Below are positions 37,400 through 46,936 of a DNA stretch of 64,000 bases, one piece after another. Below the pieces are notes generated by a model that was not told the origin of the DNA, did no database searches, and saw only the letters and a program-made list of their open reading frames with translations. Source of the DNA: Pseudomonas sp. MYb185 (GTDB lineage: Bacteria > Pseudomonadota > Gammaproteobacteria > Pseudomonadales > Pseudomonadaceae); the NCBI RefSeq assembly GCF_002979975.1, contig NZ_PCQD01000004.1:192486-256485 (forward strand), written 5' to 3'. The translations under genes and the position numbers were made by a program. How positions within the stretch are numbered: the stretch's first letter is position 1; the number at the start of each line of letters is the position of its first letter.

Positions 37400-39132
37400 G
37401 GGGCCTCCTGGGCGGTCGCCTGCTCGAATGCCTGCTGCGCCTCGGCGAAGGCCTGCTCCAGCCCCGGAATCTGCGCCTGCAGGTCGGTATTGTCGGGGTT
37501 GGCGGCCAATTGCTTCTGGGCTCTCTGCAAGGCCATGCGGGCGGTGGCGGCGGCGACCTTCAGTTGTTTCTGCTCAGGACTCAGGGTGCTGGCCTTGCGC
37601 GACTGGATGCGTGCCAGATCCGGCGCGGCTGCCGGACTGGCCTCGGTCTGCTGCCTGCTTGCCTGGGCCTCGCGGGCAGCCTTGGCGCGGGCGGCCTTTT
37701 CGGCACGGGCCTGGCGCTCCCGTTCGCGCTGCTCGGCTTCGCGCTGCAGGCGCTGCTGCCGATGTTCGAAGCGCAGCCGCGACTGTTCGGCGCGGCTGTG
37801 CTGCTGTTCGATGGCACGAATCTCCGCCTTGCCGGCGCGGAAGTACTGCACCAGCGGGATACTGCTGGGGCAGACATAGGCGCAGGCGCCGCACTCGATG
37901 CAATCGAACAGGTTGTGTCGTTGCAACTGCTCATGATCCTTGCCCAGGGCGAACCAGTGCAGTTGCTGCGGCAACAGTTCGGCGGGGCAGGCCTCGGCAC
38001 ACAGGCCGCAACGGATGCACGGCAGGGCCGGTGGTGGCGGTGGCAGCTCGTCATGGGTGGCGGCCAGCAGGCAGTTGCTGGTCTTGATGATCGGCGCCGC
38101 GCTGTCGGGCAGGGTGAAACCCATCATCGGGCCGCCCATCACCAGTCGATACAGCTGTTCGGGGCGCAGGCCGGCAAAGCTCAGCAGGTCCTGTATCGGA
38201 GTGCCGATCAGCGCCTCGACATTGGTCGGCCGCGTCAGCGCTGCTCCGGTCAGGGTGGTGATGCGGCTGATCATCGGCCTGCCGAGCAGCACCGCATCAT
38301 GCACCGCCAGCGCGGTACCTATGTTGTGGCAGAGCAGGCCGATATCCGCCGGCAGGCCGCCGCTGGGCACTTCCTTGCCGGTGAGAATCTGGATCAGCTG
38401 CTTCTCGCCACCGGAGGGGTACTTGGTCGGGATCACCACCACCTGCATGGGGTGCTGCTCGGCCGCAGCGCGCATGGCGGCAATGGCTTCGGGCTTGTTG
38501 TCCTCGATACCGATCAGCACCTGCGTCGGCTGGAGGATATGCATGAGCACTTCGATACCGGCGACGATCTGCGGCGCGCGATGGCGCATGGTCATGTCGT
38601 CAGAGGTGATGTAGGGCTCGCACTCGGCGCCGTTGATGATCAGCGTGTCTATCCGGTGATCAGGGCGGGCGGCCAACTTGGGGGCAGTGGGGAAGCCGGC
38701 GCCGCCCAGGCCACTGATGCCTGCGTCACGAATGCGATCCAGCAATGCGAGTGGCTCGAGGCTGCGGTAGTCGGCCACAGGTTGTGCCTCGATCCAGCGA
38801 TCTTCGCCATCGCTGTCGATGATAATGGCGGGTTCTGCCAGTCCCGAGGCGTGGGGATAGGGCGCCGGGCCAAGGGCACTGACGGTGCCGGAGGTGGGCG
38901 CATGCACGGGGCAACTGAACAGGCCGCTGGCGGTGGCGATCACTTGCCCCTTGAGTACCTGATCACCGGGCTTTACCAGCGGCTCGGCACGGTTGCCGAT
39001 ATGCTGCAGCAGCGGCAGGATCAAGCGTTCCGGCAGGGGCGGCTGCTCCAGCCCGCGGGCGGTGGATTGTGCCTTGTTCTGCGGTGGGTGGATGCCGCCG
39101 GGAATATCCCAGATACGAGGTTGCGCGGTCAT
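37396..39132 (-). CDS. rnfC: Rnf electron transport complex subunit C
   Basis: RnfC accepts electrons at the cytoplasmic side. The 578-residue protein starts PRIWDIPGGIHPP, has a flavin/NADH-type central domain with GLGGAGFPTAPKL and NGAECEPYIT, and two 4Fe-4S motifs, CIRCGLCAEACP and CIECGACAYVCP (about 370-430). The last 140 residues are a charged, alanine-rich coiled coil typical of gammaproteobacterial RnfC. The ATG at 39132 shares one base with the rnfB stop. The open frame continues upstream of that ATG but is not homologous. Confidence 0.95.
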   Translation of the reverse strand: MTAQPRIWDIPGGIHPPQNKAQSTARGLEQPPLPERLILPLLQHIGNRAEPLVKPGDQVLKGQVIATASGLFSCPVHAPTSGTVSALGPAPYPHASGLAEPAIIIDSDGEDRWIEAQPVADYRSLEPLALLDRIRDAGISGLGGAGFPTAPKLAARPDHRIDTLIINGAECEPYITSDDMTMRHRAPQIVAGIEVLMHILQPTQVLIGIEDNKPEAIAAMRAAAEQHPMQVVVIPTKYPSGGEKQLIQILTGKEVPSGGLPADIGLLCHNIGTALAVHDAVLLGRPMISRITTLTGAALTRPTNVEALIGTPIQDLLSFAGLRPEQLYRLVMGGPMMGFTLPDSAAPIIKTSNCLLAATHDELPPPPPALPCIRCGLCAEACPAELLPQQLHWFALGKDHEQLQRHNLFDCIECGACAYVCPSSIPLVQYFRAGKAEIRAIEQQHSRAEQSRLRFEHRQQRLQREAEQRERERQARAEKAARAKAAREAQASRQQTEASPAAAPDLARIQSRKASTLSPEQKQLKVAAATARMALQRAQKQLAANPDNTDLQAQIPGLEQAFAEAQQAFEQATAQEAP

Positions 39133-39701
39133 CAGGCGGCACCTCCCCGGGCAGATCCGGTCACGGGCCGGGGAAGGTCCCAGCGCCAGTTCTGGGTGGT
39201 AACGGGCAGCGGCAGCATGTCGATGCAGTCTACCGGGCAAGGCTCCAGACACAGGTCGCAACCGGTGCATTCCGAAACGATGACGGTATGCATCTGCCTG
39301 GCTGCGCCGAGAATGGCATCCACCGGGCAGGCCTGGATGCACTTGGTGCAACCGATGCATTCTGCCTCGCGGATATAGGCCACCATGGGGGGCTTTTCCT
39401 CGCCATGTTCACCATCCAGCGGCAGTGGCTCCACGTCCAGCAGGTCAGCCAGCGCCTGGATGGTGGTTTCGCCACCGGGCGGGCACTTGTTGATCGGCGC
39501 GCCATTGGCGATGGCTTCGGCGTAGGGCTTGCAGCCGGGATGGCCGCACTGGCCGCATTGGGTCTGCGGTAGCAGCGCGTTGATCTGCTCGACGATGGGA
39601 TCACCCTCGACACGAAAGCGCACCGCGGCGTAGCCCAGCACGGCACCGAAGATCAGCGCCAGAACCAGCAGGGTGAGCACCGCAGTGAGGATGATCGACA
39701 T
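39132..39701 (-). CDS. rnfB: Rnf electron transport complex subunit B
   Basis: A 189-residue subunit with one N-terminal membrane helix, a 4Cys cluster site [15 protein letters not shown], and two ferredoxin motifs, [12 protein letters not shown] and [12 protein letters not shown]. These relay electrons between ferredoxin-level donors and the membrane subunits. It lies two bases after rnfA. Confidence 0.96.
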   Translation of the reverse strand: MSIILTAVLTLLVLALIFGAVLGYAAVRFRVEGDPIVEQINALLPQTQCGQCGHPGCKPYAEAIANGAPINKCPPGGETTIQALADLLDVEPLPLDGEHGEEKPPMVAYIREAECIGCTKCIQACPVDAILGAARQMHTVIVSECTGCDLCLEPCPVDCIDMLPLPVTTQNWRWDLPRPVTGSARGGAA

Positions 39702-39703
39702 GC

Positions 39704-40288
39704 TCAGATCCTGATCAGTCCGGTGAAACCCATGAACGCCAGGGACATCAGGCCAGCGGTGATCATGCCGATCGCTGCGCCACGGAAGGGCGTAGGCACG
39801 TCAGCGATGGCGATGCGCTCACGCAGCCCGGCGAACAGGATCAGCACCATGGAGAAGCCCAGTGCGGCACCGAAACCGTAGGTAGCGGCGCTGAGAAAAG
39901 TCTGTTCGGCGCGGTTGGTGATCAGCAGCGCCACCCCGAGCACCGCGCAGTTGGTGGTGATCAGCGGCAGGAAGATGCCCAGCATGCGATACAGCAACGG
40001 ACTGGTCTTGTGCACCACCATCTCGGTGAACTGCACTACCACCGCGATCACCAGAATGAAGGAAATAGTGCGCAGAAACTCCAGGTCGAAGGGCAGCAGG
40101 ATGTACTGATAGGTCAGGTAACTGAGGATCGACGCCAGGGTCAGCACGAAGGTGGTGGCCATGGACATGCCGATGGCGGTCTCCAGCTTGCCGGATACCC
40201 CCATGAACGGGCACAGGCCGAGAAACTGCACCAGCACGAAATTGTTGACCAGGATGGTGCTGATCAGAATCAGGATGAATTCAGTCAT
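39704..40288 (-). CDS. rnfA: Rnf electron transport complex subunit A
   Basis: A 194-residue membrane protein with six segments and the motifs [19 protein letters not shown] and [16 protein letters not shown], whose cysteines pair with those of RnfE. The ATG at 40288 gives the family start [15 protein letters not shown]; the longer frame to 40306 adds six residues. First gene of the rnfABCDGE-nth operon, read leftwards. Confidence 0.96.
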   Translation of the reverse strand: MTEFILILISTILVNNFVLVQFLGLCPFMGVSGKLETAIGMSMATTFVLTLASILSYLTYQYILLPFDLEFLRTISFILVIAVVVQFTEMVVHKTSPLLYRMLGIFLPLITTNCAVLGVALLITNRAEQTFLSAATYGFGAALGFSMVLILFAGLRERIAIADVPTPFRGAAIGMITAGLMSLAFMGFTGLIRI

Positions 40289-40310
40289 CACGCCAACCGT
40301 ATGCAAGGAT

Positions 40311-40332
40311 GCGGGCAGCGGCAGCTGCCCGC
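40311..40332 (-). terminator. Hairpin between metG and rnfA
   Basis: GCGGGCAGC, a 4-base loop and GCTGCCCGC form a perfect 9-bp stem in the 51-base gap. It may end metG transcription or attenuate read-through into rnf. Confidence 0.55.
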
Positions 40333-40339
40333 AGAATAA

Positions 40340-42388
40340 TTACCTGACGCGCTGCCCTGGCTTGGCACCCGCATCGGGGCTCAGCAGGTAGATTTCCTCT
40401 CCGCCGGGGCCGGCTGCCAGCACCATGCCTTCGGATACGCCGAACTTCATCTTGCGCGCTGCCAGGTTGGCCACGTACAGGGTCAGGCGGCCTTCCAGCT
40501 TGCCCGGATCGGGATAGGCGCTCTTGATACCGGAGAACACGTTGCGGGTGGCGTCGCCGATATTCAGCGTCAGGCGCAGCAGCTTGTCCGCGCCCTCGAC
40601 GAACTCGGCCTTCTCGATCAATGCCACACGCAGATCGACGGCGGCAAAGGTATTGAAATCGATTTCCTCGGCCAGCGGATCCTTCGTCAGTTCGCCGTTA
40701 CCGGCCGGCGCGCTGCCATCGGTGGCGACCAGGTCTTCCTTGGAGGCTTCCACCATCGCTTCGATACGCGGCGCTTCAATACGGGTCAACAGCGGTTGGA
40801 AGGCATTCAACTGATGATCGCCCAGCAGGGTACCCAGGTCGCTCCACTGCTGCGAAGGCAGGTTGAGGAAGGCCTCGGCATCGGCGGCCAGCTTCGGCAG
40901 CACCGGCTTGAGCAGAATGATCAGTTGACGGAACAGGTTGATGCCCAGCGAGCAGATCGCCTGCACCTCATCCTGCTTGCCCTCCTGCTTGTTCAGGGCC
41001 CAGGGCGCCTTGTCGGCGATCCAGGCGTTGGCCTTGTCGGCCAGCGCCATGATCTCGCGCATGGCGCGGGAGAAGTCGCGTTTCTCATAGGCTTCGGCAA
41101 TCGACGGGTTGGCGGTGGCGAAGGCGTCGGTCAGCTCTGGCGCCGGATTGGCGGCGACCATGACCCCGCCGTTGCCCTTGTGGATGAAGCCCGCACAGCG
41201 GCTGGCGATGTTCACCACCTTGCCGACCAGGTCCGAGTTGACCTTCTGCACGAAGTCTTCCAGGTTCAGGTCCAGATCTTCGACGCCACGACCCAGCTTG
41301 GCGGCGTAGTAGTAGCGCAGGTACTCCGGCGACAGGTGGTCCAGGTAGGTGCGCGCCTTGATGAAGGTGCCACGGGACTTGGACATCTTCTGCCCGTTGA
41401 CCGTCAGGTAGCCGTGCACATTGACGCCGGTCGGCTTGCGGAAGCCGGCACCCTCAAGCATGGCGGGCCAGAACAGGGTATGGAAGTTGATGATGTCCTT
41501 GCCGATGAAGTGGTACAGCTCAGCGCTGGAATCCTTGCCCCAGAAGGTATCGAAATCCAGTTCCGGGCGGCGCGCGCAGAGGTTCTGGAAGCTGGCCATG
41601 TAGCCCACCGGCGCATCCAGCCAGACGTAGAAGTACTTACCCGGCTCACCGGGAATCTCGAAGCCGAAGTAGGGCGCATCACGACTGATGTCCCACTCCT
41701 GCAGCCCGGATTCCAGCCACTCGGCGATCTTGTTCGCTACCGCCTCCTGCAGGGTGCCGCTGCGGGTCCACTGCTTGAGCATGTCCTGGAAGTCGGGCAG
41801 GGTGAAGAAGAAGTGCTTGGAGTCCTTGAGCACCGGCGTGGCGCCGGAGATGGCCGAGCGCGGGTCCTTCAGTTCGGTCGGCTCGTAGGTGGCGCCGCAC
41901 TTCTCGCAGTTGTCGCCGTACTGGTCCTCGGCATCGCACTTCGGGCAGGTGCCCTTGATGAAGCGGTCGGCCAGGAACATGCCCTTTTCCGGGTCGAAGT
42001 ACTGGGTCACCGAGCGGGTGCTGATATGGCCGTTGGCCTTGAGCTTTTCATAGATCAGCTCGGACAGCGCGCGGTTCTCTTCGGAATGGGTGGAATGATA
42101 GTTATCGAAATCCACCAGGAAATCGGCGAAGTCGGCGGTATGCTCAGCCTTCACCGCATCGATCAGTTGCTCCGGGGTGATGCCTTCCTTCTCTGCCCGC
42201 AACATGATTGCCGAACCGTGGGCGTCGTCCGCACAGACATACACGCACTGATGGCCGCGCAGCTTCTGGAAGCGCACCCAGATGTCGGTCTGAATGTATT
42301 CCAGCATATGCCCCAGATGGATCGAACCGTTGGCGTAGGGCAGGGCACTGGTAACGAGGATCTGGCGTTGCTTGACGTTGCTGGACAT
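40340..42388 (-). CDS. metG: Methionyl-tRNA synthetase
   Basis: A class I synthetase of 682 residues. HLGH (24-27) replaces HIGH, the zinc knuckle is [18 protein letters not shown], and KMSKS is in [11 protein letters not shown]. The C-terminal 110 residues form the tRNA-binding domain with [15 protein letters not shown], supporting dimerisation. The ATG at 42388 precedes the family start [14 protein letters not shown]. Confidence 0.98.
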   Translation of the reverse strand: MSSNVKQRQILVTSALPYANGSIHLGHMLEYIQTDIWVRFQKLRGHQCVYVCADDAHGSAIMLRAEKEGITPEQLIDAVKAEHTADFADFLVDFDNYHSTHSEENRALSELIYEKLKANGHISTRSVTQYFDPEKGMFLADRFIKGTCPKCDAEDQYGDNCEKCGATYEPTELKDPRSAISGATPVLKDSKHFFFTLPDFQDMLKQWTRSGTLQEAVANKIAEWLESGLQEWDISRDAPYFGFEIPGEPGKYFYVWLDAPVGYMASFQNLCARRPELDFDTFWGKDSSAELYHFIGKDIINFHTLFWPAMLEGAGFRKPTGVNVHGYLTVNGQKMSKSRGTFIKARTYLDHLSPEYLRYYYAAKLGRGVEDLDLNLEDFVQKVNSDLVGKVVNIASRCAGFIHKGNGGVMVAANPAPELTDAFATANPSIAEAYEKRDFSRAMREIMALADKANAWIADKAPWALNKQEGKQDEVQAICSLGINLFRQLIILLKPVLPKLAADAEAFLNLPSQQWSDLGTLLGDHQLNAFQPLLTRIEAPRIEAMVEASKEDLVATDGSAPAGNGELTKDPLAEEIDFNTFAAVDLRVALIEKAEFVEGADKLLRLTLNIGDATRNVFSGIKSAYPDPGKLEGRLTLYVANLAARKMKFGVSEGMVLAAGPGGEEIYLLSPDAGAKPGQRVR

Positions 42389-42505
42389 GGAAACTCGGCT
42401 TCTGTTGGGTAAACGGATCAAAGCCGGTAATCATACCTGTTTGGCCGGTGCAGGTCACCAGATCGGCGTATCTGGCCGGGCGCAGCGTGGGCGGCGACGG
42501 CCTCA

Positions 42506-42530
42506 TCATCGCCCCGCAATGGGGCGATGA
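42506..42530 (-). terminator. Hairpin after the GlsB-type gene
   Basis: TCATCGCCCC, a 5-base loop and GGGGCGATGA make a perfect 10-bp stem 13 bases after the stop. There is no T-run. Confidence 0.5.
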
Positions 42531-42542
42531 CCGGCCAGGGAC

Positions 42543-42797
42543 TCAGACCTTCTTGAACACACCCAGCGCCCGGAGGATGAAGATGAGCAGAACGGCGCCG
42601 GCTATGGCTATGATGAAGCGAATGATCATGCCGCCAGCGGCGATGCCCAGCATTCCGGCAAGCCAGAAGCCCAGCAGGGAACCGACGATGCCGACGACCA
42701 CGTTGGCGATCAGCCCCATCTGCTCGTTGGTCTTCATGATGATGCTGGCCAGCCAGCCGACAATACCGCCAATAATCAGGGAAACGATCCAGCTCAT
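42543..42797 (-). CDS. GlsB/YeaQ/YmgE family stress-response membrane protein
   Basis: An 84-residue inner-membrane protein with three hydrophobic segments: WIVSLIIGGIVGWLAS, IANVVVGIVGSLLGFWLAG and FIIAIAGAVLLIFILRALG. The glycine spacing is that of the transglycosylase-associated (YeaQ) family, often induced by general stress. The precise role is unknown. Confidence 0.9.
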   Translation of the reverse strand: MSWIVSLIIGGIVGWLASIIMKTNEQMGLIANVVVGIVGSLLGFWLAGMLGIAAGGMIIRFIIAIAGAVLLIFILRALGVFKKV

Positions 42798-42915
42798 GGG
42801 TAATACCTCTTCCAACCGTTGTGGGTACGCACCAGTAAAGCAGATAAGTGTCCAGCCTGCCTGTTGCTGGCACAGCTTCAGCTAGACTGGAAGCAGGTCA
42901 ACAGCGGAGACCGGC

Positions 42916-43224
42916 ATGAAATACATCTTCGAAGTACACATCAAGGCAGGCCATAGCGCCGAGGACTATGCGGACGCCTGGGTGCGGGCCAGCGAGATCA
43001 TCCAGCGCGCGCCGGGTGCCCGGGGCACCGAGCTGCACCGCAAGATCGACGATCCGCGCACACTGATCGCCATCGCCAGCTGGGACAGCAAGGCGCAGCG
43101 TGATGCCATGGAAAGTCAGCATGACCCGACGGTGGCAGCGATCATCAAGAGTGCCGCGCCGTTCTGCGAAATCCATCCCATCGGTGAGTTCGAGGACCCC
43201 GAGTGGGTGGTCAGGCCGGGCTGA
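42916..43224 (+). CDS. Antibiotic biosynthesis monooxygenase (ABM) domain protein
   Basis: A 102-residue ferredoxin-like fold protein. The ABM pattern shows as MKYIFEVHIKAG, then RAPGARGTELHRKIDDP and IAIASWDSKAQRDAM. Members are small cofactor-free monooxygenases or heme-degrading enzymes; many have no known substrate. It is transcribed alone, ahead of the lemA operon. Confidence 0.82.
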   Translation: MKYIFEVHIKAGHSAEDYADAWVRASEIIQRAPGARGTELHRKIDDPRTLIAIASWDSKAQRDAMESQHDPTVAAIIKSAAPFCEIHPIGEFEDPEWVVRPG

Positions 43225-43271
43225 TGACGGCTTGCTGCGCTGAACTCCAACATGGCCAGAAGGTCACTTGT

Positions 43272-43910
43272 ATGCACAACATCAATGGACGAAACATGCT
43301 CATGCCTACCCAGTCGTTTCGCATCATCCGGCAACTGGCGGTACTGCTGTTGCTGGGCAGCCTGCTCTCAGGCTGTGGCATCAACAACATTCCACGTTAT
43401 GACGAGCAGGTGAAGTCCGCCTGGTCCCAGGTGGAAAACCAGTACCAGCGCCGCGCGGACCTGATTCCCAACCTGGTGGAGACGGTCAAGGGCTTTGCCC
43501 GGCAGGAGCAGGAAACCCTGACCGCGGTGGTCGAGGCCCGTGCCCGGGCGACCTCGATCCAGATCACGGTGGATGACCTGGACGATCCGGCGAAAATGCG
43601 CGCCTTCGAGCAGGCCCAGGCCCAACTCACTGGTGCGCTGAGCCGCCTGATGGCGGTTTCCGAGCGCTATCCCGACCTCAAGTCGAACCAGAACTTCCTG
43701 GCGCTGCAGTCGCAACTCGAGGGTACCGAGAACCGCATCGCGGTCGCCCGCCGCGACTATATCGCCGCAGTGCAGCAGTACAACACCGAGATCCGCACCT
43801 TCCCGGGGCGCATCTGGCATACGCTGATGTACAGCGACATGCCAATTCGGGAGAACTTCCAGGCCACCAGCGATAACGCCGAGCAGGCGCCCCAGGTGCG
43901 CTTCGAATGA
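43272..43910 (+). CDS. LemA family lipoprotein
   Basis: LemA proteins are membrane-anchored helical bundles. The 212-residue product has a lipobox in LLSGC, then YDEQVKSAWSQVENQYQRR, DLIPNLVETVKG and YPDLKSNQNFLALQSQL, the core LemA motifs. I choose the ATG at 43272 with AGAAGG upstream; 43296 is possible. It overlaps the TPM gene (ATGA). LemA and TPM genes are often linked, probably acting together in the envelope. Confidence 0.9.
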   Translation: MHNINGRNMLMPTQSFRIIRQLAVLLLLGSLLSGCGINNIPRYDEQVKSAWSQVENQYQRRADLIPNLVETVKGFARQEQETLTAVVEARARATSIQITVDDLDDPAKMRAFEQAQAQLTGALSRLMAVSERYPDLKSNQNFLALQSQLEGTENRIAVARRDYIAAVQQYNTEIRTFPGRIWHTLMYSDMPIRENFQATSDNAEQAPQVRFE

Positions 43911-44638
43911 GATGGCGCCGGCTGCTGTTGCTGGCCCTGCTGTGCTGGGCCGGTGCGTTATGTGCGCAGCAGCCGGCAACGCCCGGCCTGCCCACCCTCA
44001 CTGGGCGGGTGGTGGATCAGGCGGATCTGCTCAGCCCCTCGGTGGAGGCGCAACTGACGCAGATGCTGGCTGGTCATGAACAGGCGACCGGTGAGCAGGT
44101 GGTGGTGGTTACCGTGCCGGATCTGCAGGGGCGCAGCATCGAGGAGTTCGGCGTCAGCCTTGGGCGGCAGTGGGGCATTGGCCAGCGCGGTGAGGACAAC
44201 GGCGCGCTGTTGATCGTCGCACGGGATGACCGGCGCATGCGTATAGAGGTGGGCTACGGGCTGGAGGGCCGGCTCACCGATGCCCAGGCGTCGATCATCA
44301 TCAACCGCATTCTCGCCCCGGCCTTTGCCCAGGGTGACTTCGAGGGTGGCATCGTCGCTGGTACTGAGGCCATCCTCCAGGTACTGGGCGGCGACCCGCT
44401 GCGTTCTGTCGCGGCTACGGGTGAGCGCCCACCGCCATCGCTGCTGGGTGGGCTGCTGTTCTTCTTCATGGTCATCCTGTTTCTCATCAGTGGTGGTGGC
44501 GGGCGAGGTAGCTTCGGCCGGGCGATCCTGGCCGGCGTGCTGCTCGGTGGCATGGGGCGCGGTGGCGGCCGTGGTGGTGGCGGTTTCGGTGGCGGCGGCG
44601 GCAGCTTCGGCGGCGGTGGTGCGTCGGGTGGCTGGTGA
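43907..44638 (+). CDS. TPM domain membrane protein (YgcG-like)
   Basis: A 243-residue protein with a signal peptide, a periplasmic TPM domain (about 30-170; GRVVDQADLLSP, GEQVVVVTVPDLQG, RIEVGYGLEG), one membrane segment (LLFFFMVILFLIS) and a glycine-rich cytoplasmic tail rich in GGG(F/S)GGG, ending GGASGGW. TPM-fold proteins have been proposed as phosphatases or assembly factors. Translationally coupled to LemA. Confidence 0.92.
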   Translation: MRWRRLLLLALLCWAGALCAQQPATPGLPTLTGRVVDQADLLSPSVEAQLTQMLAGHEQATGEQVVVVTVPDLQGRSIEEFGVSLGRQWGIGQRGEDNGALLIVARDDRRMRIEVGYGLEGRLTDAQASIIINRILAPAFAQGDFEGGIVAGTEAILQVLGGDPLRSVAATGERPPPSLLGGLLFFFMVILFLISGGGGRGSFGRAILAGVLLGGMGRGGGRGGGGFGGGGGSFGGGGASGGW

Positions 44639-44657
44639 TCAGGATAACGGGTGGACA

Positions 44658-45275
44658 ATGACGCTTCTCACGCAGGACGAACAGCAACAGGTGGCCGACG
44701 CCATCGACCGCATCGAGCGCTACACCGATGCCGAGGTGGTCACGGTGCTGGCTGCCCGGGCCGATGACTATCATTACATCCCGCTGCTGTGGGCCAGCCT
44801 GGTTGCGCTGTTGTTACCGGGAGCGGTGCTGGTGCTGACCGGCTGGCCGAGCAGCGGTGAGCTGCTGTTGGCGCAGTGGCTGACGTTCATCGTGCTGGCG
44901 TTGCTGTTTCGTATTCCGGGGCTGACTACCCGGCTGATTCCGCGCTCTGTCAGGCATTGGCGTGCCTGCAACCTGGCGCACCGGCAGTTCGTCCAGTTGG
45001 GGTTGCATCACACCCAGGGGGAGACGGGGGTGCTGATCTTCGTTTCCGAAGCCGAGCGCTATGTGGAGATCATGGTTGATCGCGGCGTTTCAACCCGTAT
45101 TGACAACAGTGTATGGGAACAGATCATTTTGGACTTCACCGAGCAGGTCAGGCAGGGCCGTACCCTGGAGGGCTTTCTGGTCTGCATCGATGCCTGCGGC
45201 GAGAAGCTCCGGGGTGCACTGCCCGCGACCCACGAACGTAACGAGTTGCCCAACCGGCTGGTCATTCTGCCGTAG
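44658..45275 (+). CDS. TPM domain protein interrupted by a membrane hairpin
   Basis: A 205-residue protein. The first TPM strand-helix (QVADAIDRIERYTDAEVVTVL) is followed by two membrane segments (about 42-82), then the rest of the domain with HRQFVQLGLHHTQGETGVLIF and ERYVEIMVDRGV. The TPM fold is thus split by the membrane pair, unlike the gene before it. It lies 19 bases after the first TPM gene. The ATG at 44658 defines the start. Confidence 0.82.
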   Translation: MTLLTQDEQQQVADAIDRIERYTDAEVVTVLAARADDYHYIPLLWASLVALLLPGAVLVLTGWPSSGELLLAQWLTFIVLALLFRIPGLTTRLIPRSVRHWRACNLAHRQFVQLGLHHTQGETGVLIFVSEAERYVEIMVDRGVSTRIDNSVWEQIILDFTEQVRQGRTLEGFLVCIDACGEKLRGALPATHERNELPNRLVILP

Positions 45276-45309
45276 GATGGTTTGTCGACAACGGAACAGG
45301 AATCGAGTC

Positions 45310-45771
45310 ATGAAAGGTCTATCGCGGGCTCTGCCCATAGCTGTCCTGATGATGGGAGCGCTGCTCTCCAGCCAGGTTCTGGCACAACCGACCGGGCTGT
45401 GGAATACCGAAGGGCACCAGGGGCAGGTGGAAATCAGCAACTGCGCTGACAAGCTGTGTGGCGATCTGGTCTGGTTGGCCGAGCCGCTGGATGTGGAAGG
45501 GCAACCGAAACTGGATCGGCACAATCCGGATGAGACCTTGCGCAGCCGTCCGGTACAGGGGCTGCGTATTCTCTGGGATATGCAGCCGACCGGAGATGGC
45601 AGGACCTGGAAGGATGGCAGGGTGTACGACCCGGAAAGCGGCAAGACCTACCAGGGCAAGATCACCCTGGAAGAGCCGGATGTATTGAAACTGCGCGGTT
45701 TCGTGGGCGCTCCGCTGTTCGGTCGTACCTCCACCTGGACCCGGGTGCAGGAAGAAGAATCGGTGCAGTAG
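45310..45771 (+). CDS. DUF2147 domain exported protein
   Basis: A 153-residue protein with a signal peptide ending VLAQPTG. The body fits DUF2147: GLWNTEGHQGQVEI, CADKLCGDLVWL, then GRVYDPESGKTYQGKI and FVGAPLFGRTSTWTR. DUF2147 proteins are small periplasmic or outer-membrane proteins of unknown function. It follows the lemA operon by 34 bases and may be part of it. Confidence 0.9.
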   Translation: MKGLSRALPIAVLMMGALLSSQVLAQPTGLWNTEGHQGQVEISNCADKLCGDLVWLAEPLDVEGQPKLDRHNPDETLRSRPVQGLRILWDMQPTGDGRTWKDGRVYDPESGKTYQGKITLEEPDVLKLRGFVGAPLFGRTSTWTRVQEEESVQ

Positions 45772-45781
45772 CGCTCGCTGA

Positions 45782-46936
45782 TCAGACCTGTGGGGTCAGC
45801 CGCAGCATCTTGATCGCCAGTAACAGATAGGCCAGTGACCAGCAAGCCGCGGACAGGCTCAGCAGCAATGGCTGGGCGAAGGGCGTCGGTCCACAGAGAA
45901 AACGCGTCACGCTGGCGATACCGATCAGGGTGGTGATGCTGACGACCCAGGCGGTCGGTGGCGGCGTCCTGCTGGCGCGCTGGAAATACAGCCGCAGCAT
46001 CACGCTGGTCGACAGGGTGCCCAGCCCGCCGATGGTGATCAGGTGCAGCGCCGGGGTGATGGCGTTCAGACGGATGAAAGCGATGCCGCAGGCAATGCTG
46101 CCCAGTGCCAGCCAGGCGTAACCAACCCCGAAGGCCAGCAGGTCCGGCCGTTCGGTGCAGCGCCACAATTGCCAGCGCAGACCGCGTATCGTCAGTACCA
46201 GCCCGGTGATGATCAGACACAGGCCGGACCAGCGATAAGCGAATGCATTGCCCAGCCAGGGCAGCAGCAGGGCGATGATTGCCAGGCCCAGCAGGATGAT
46301 CAGCGTTGCTTCCAGGCGCGGTTGCAGCCGCGCCTGCAGTTCCACGCCGCGCTTTTCCAGGGTGACGGCCGCCGCTGGAGCGATCAGGCGGCCACCAATG
46401 AAGCTCATCAACAGCAACAGGCAGAGTACACCGGCCTGCATCAACCGGCTGATATCCAGACTGATGCCGCGAGCCAGTCCGGGCCAGTAACGCCAGGCCA
46501 GTAGCAGCGTCAGCCACAGCAGTGGCAGCAGGCACAGCGTCATGATCAGCGGCGCGGTGATCTTGTTGCGCCACTGCTTCGCTGCGCTGAAACGCGGCAC
46601 TACCTGCCAGGCCAACGCCAGGGCAAATATCGCAGGCAGCAGCAGGGCCAGCCAGGCATTTGGCAGCAGCAGGTGCGCCATCCGTGCGGCCAGCCAGAGA
46701 GCGAGCAGGGTATACAGTACCTTTGGCGGCTGGGGTCCCAGGGTATAGCCGGCGATCAGCGCCAGGGCGAACCCGAAGATCAGTTCATGGCCATGGCCGG
46801 CACCCACCAGCCCGGGCGGCCAGCCGCTGCCGGAGAGCGTGGCCCACACCGATAAGGGCACGACGATGCTGGCCAGCAGGGCTGCCAGGGGGAAGAACAG
46901 GGTAAAGGCCGGGTGTTTTTTGGCAGATGCTTGCAT
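45782..46936 (-). CDS. nnrS: NnrS family protein
   Basis: NnrS is a heme-copper membrane protein that relieves nitric-oxide stress. The 384-residue product has about twelve membrane segments, the start FTLFFPLAALLASIVVP, the HELIFGFALALIAGY segment, and IDLHGLITIGGLG-type HLITIGGLGTLSTSVMLRL. No nir/nor genes are nearby, and no TTGAT-N4-ATCAA site for ANR/DNR is visible in the upstream 80 bases, so its control is not evident. Confidence 0.92.
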   Translation of the reverse strand: MQASAKKHPAFTLFFPLAALLASIVVPLSVWATLSGSGWPPGLVGAGHGHELIFGFALALIAGYTLGPQPPKVLYTLLALWLAARMAHLLLPNAWLALLLPAIFALALAWQVVPRFSAAKQWRNKITAPLIMTLCLLPLLWLTLLLAWRYWPGLARGISLDISRLMQAGVLCLLLLMSFIGGRLIAPAAAVTLEKRGVELQARLQPRLEATLIILLGLAIIALLLPWLGNAFAYRWSGLCLIITGLVLTIRGLRWQLWRCTERPDLLAFGVGYAWLALGSIACGIAFIRLNAITPALHLITIGGLGTLSTSVMLRLYFQRASRTPPPTAWVVSITTLIGIASVTRFLCGPTPFAQPLLLSLSAACWSLAYLLLAIKMLRLTPQV

